A DNA stretch of 21,034 nucleotides, from the NCBI GenBank assembly GCA_021802085.1, contig JAKAAZ010000035.1, positions 1 to 21,034 on the forward strand, given 5' to 3'. Shown one piece after another: positions 20,840 through 21,034 of this stretch. A program made the translations under genes and the position numbers. Positions within the stretch are counted from its first letter, which is position 1. Each line of letters begins with the position of its first letter. Source of the stretch: Acidobacteriota bacterium. GTDB lineage: Bacteria > Acidobacteriota > Terriglobia > Terriglobales > Acidobacteriaceae. The notes under the pieces are model-generated. The model searched no databases. It saw only the letters and a program-made list of their open reading frames with translations, and was not told the DNA's origin.

Positions 20840-21034
20840 CGGGGCTTCGTAAGCCAAAACAGAATAGCCCAGCAATGGTAGCTGACCCCGCCCATCTTGG
20901 GAACAAAAAATAGCAGATATAGTCTGCCGGACGTCTGTTTCGGGATTCTGAAGCCTTGTGCCAGCGAGGCTGCTTGCCTTCGGGAAAGTTAGCGATTCCG
21001 TTTTGGGAAGCACGGAAAACTATGTCGGCAATGC

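Overview
The window looks like chromosomal DNA of a free-living, moderately GC-rich bacterium. The best guess is Acidobacteriota (Terriglobia-like). This rests on the gene repertoire (secreted gluzincin-like proteins, DUF6580 and DUF457 membrane proteins, a ForCE-type formate dehydrogenase) and on the dispersed intergenic repeats. It is inference: there is no rRNA or other phylogenetic marker beyond ligA and rlmB, and no tRNA, rRNA, CRISPR array or intact insertion sequence was seen.

Left part (1-3200): a roughly 300-bp relic of an IS701-like transposase, bounded by an 11-bp perfect inverted repeat, lies at the left edge. Next, all on the minus strand, are a LytTR-type response regulator with no kinase beside it, a membrane protein with C-terminal zinc ribbons, and an ECF sigma factor translationally coupled (ATGA) to a small two-helix membrane protein, a candidate regulator of the sigma factor.

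Middle part (3298-13362): rlmB is coupled by ATGA to a secreted gluzincin-fold protein that has lost its catalytic glutamate. A convergent minus-strand block follows: a DUF6580 membrane protein, a YdjM/DUF457 membrane protein, and a PIN toxin with its Phd/YefM-type antitoxin. The antitoxin gene and ligA (NAD-dependent DNA ligase) are divergent across about 70 bp that holds a perfect inverted-repeat operator and a TATAAT placed for a leaderless ligA mRNA. After ligA comes a convergent intergenic region built as a four-copy nested palindrome of a 60-100 bp repeat. An MFS exporter and a divergently transcribed exported DsrE-family protein complete this part.

Right part (13369-21034): uxaB (tagaturonate reductase, hexuronate catabolism) is followed by a gene-free stretch of about 800 bp. 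That stretch carries two mutually exclusive hairpins and another palindromic copy of the repeat. Then comes a two-gene operon for a non-canonical formate dehydrogenase: the catalytic subunit has Cys-Gln instead of Cys-His at the active site, and a DUF1641 partner ends in a hydrophobic helix. This matches the menaquinone-linked ForCE enzymes of Bacillus subtilis and is the most notable system here; it is related to a described system, with a possible new membrane-anchoring variation. A decayed phage-type gene remnant and a minus-strand pair of small secreted proteins of unknown function end the window.

The genes are mostly short, independent transcription units: housekeeping (rlmB, ligA), energy and carbon metabolism (uxaB, forCE), regulation (LytTR, ECF sigma) and stress/mobility (toxin-antitoxin, IS relic, repeats). 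All assignments come from reading motifs by eye; no database search was run.
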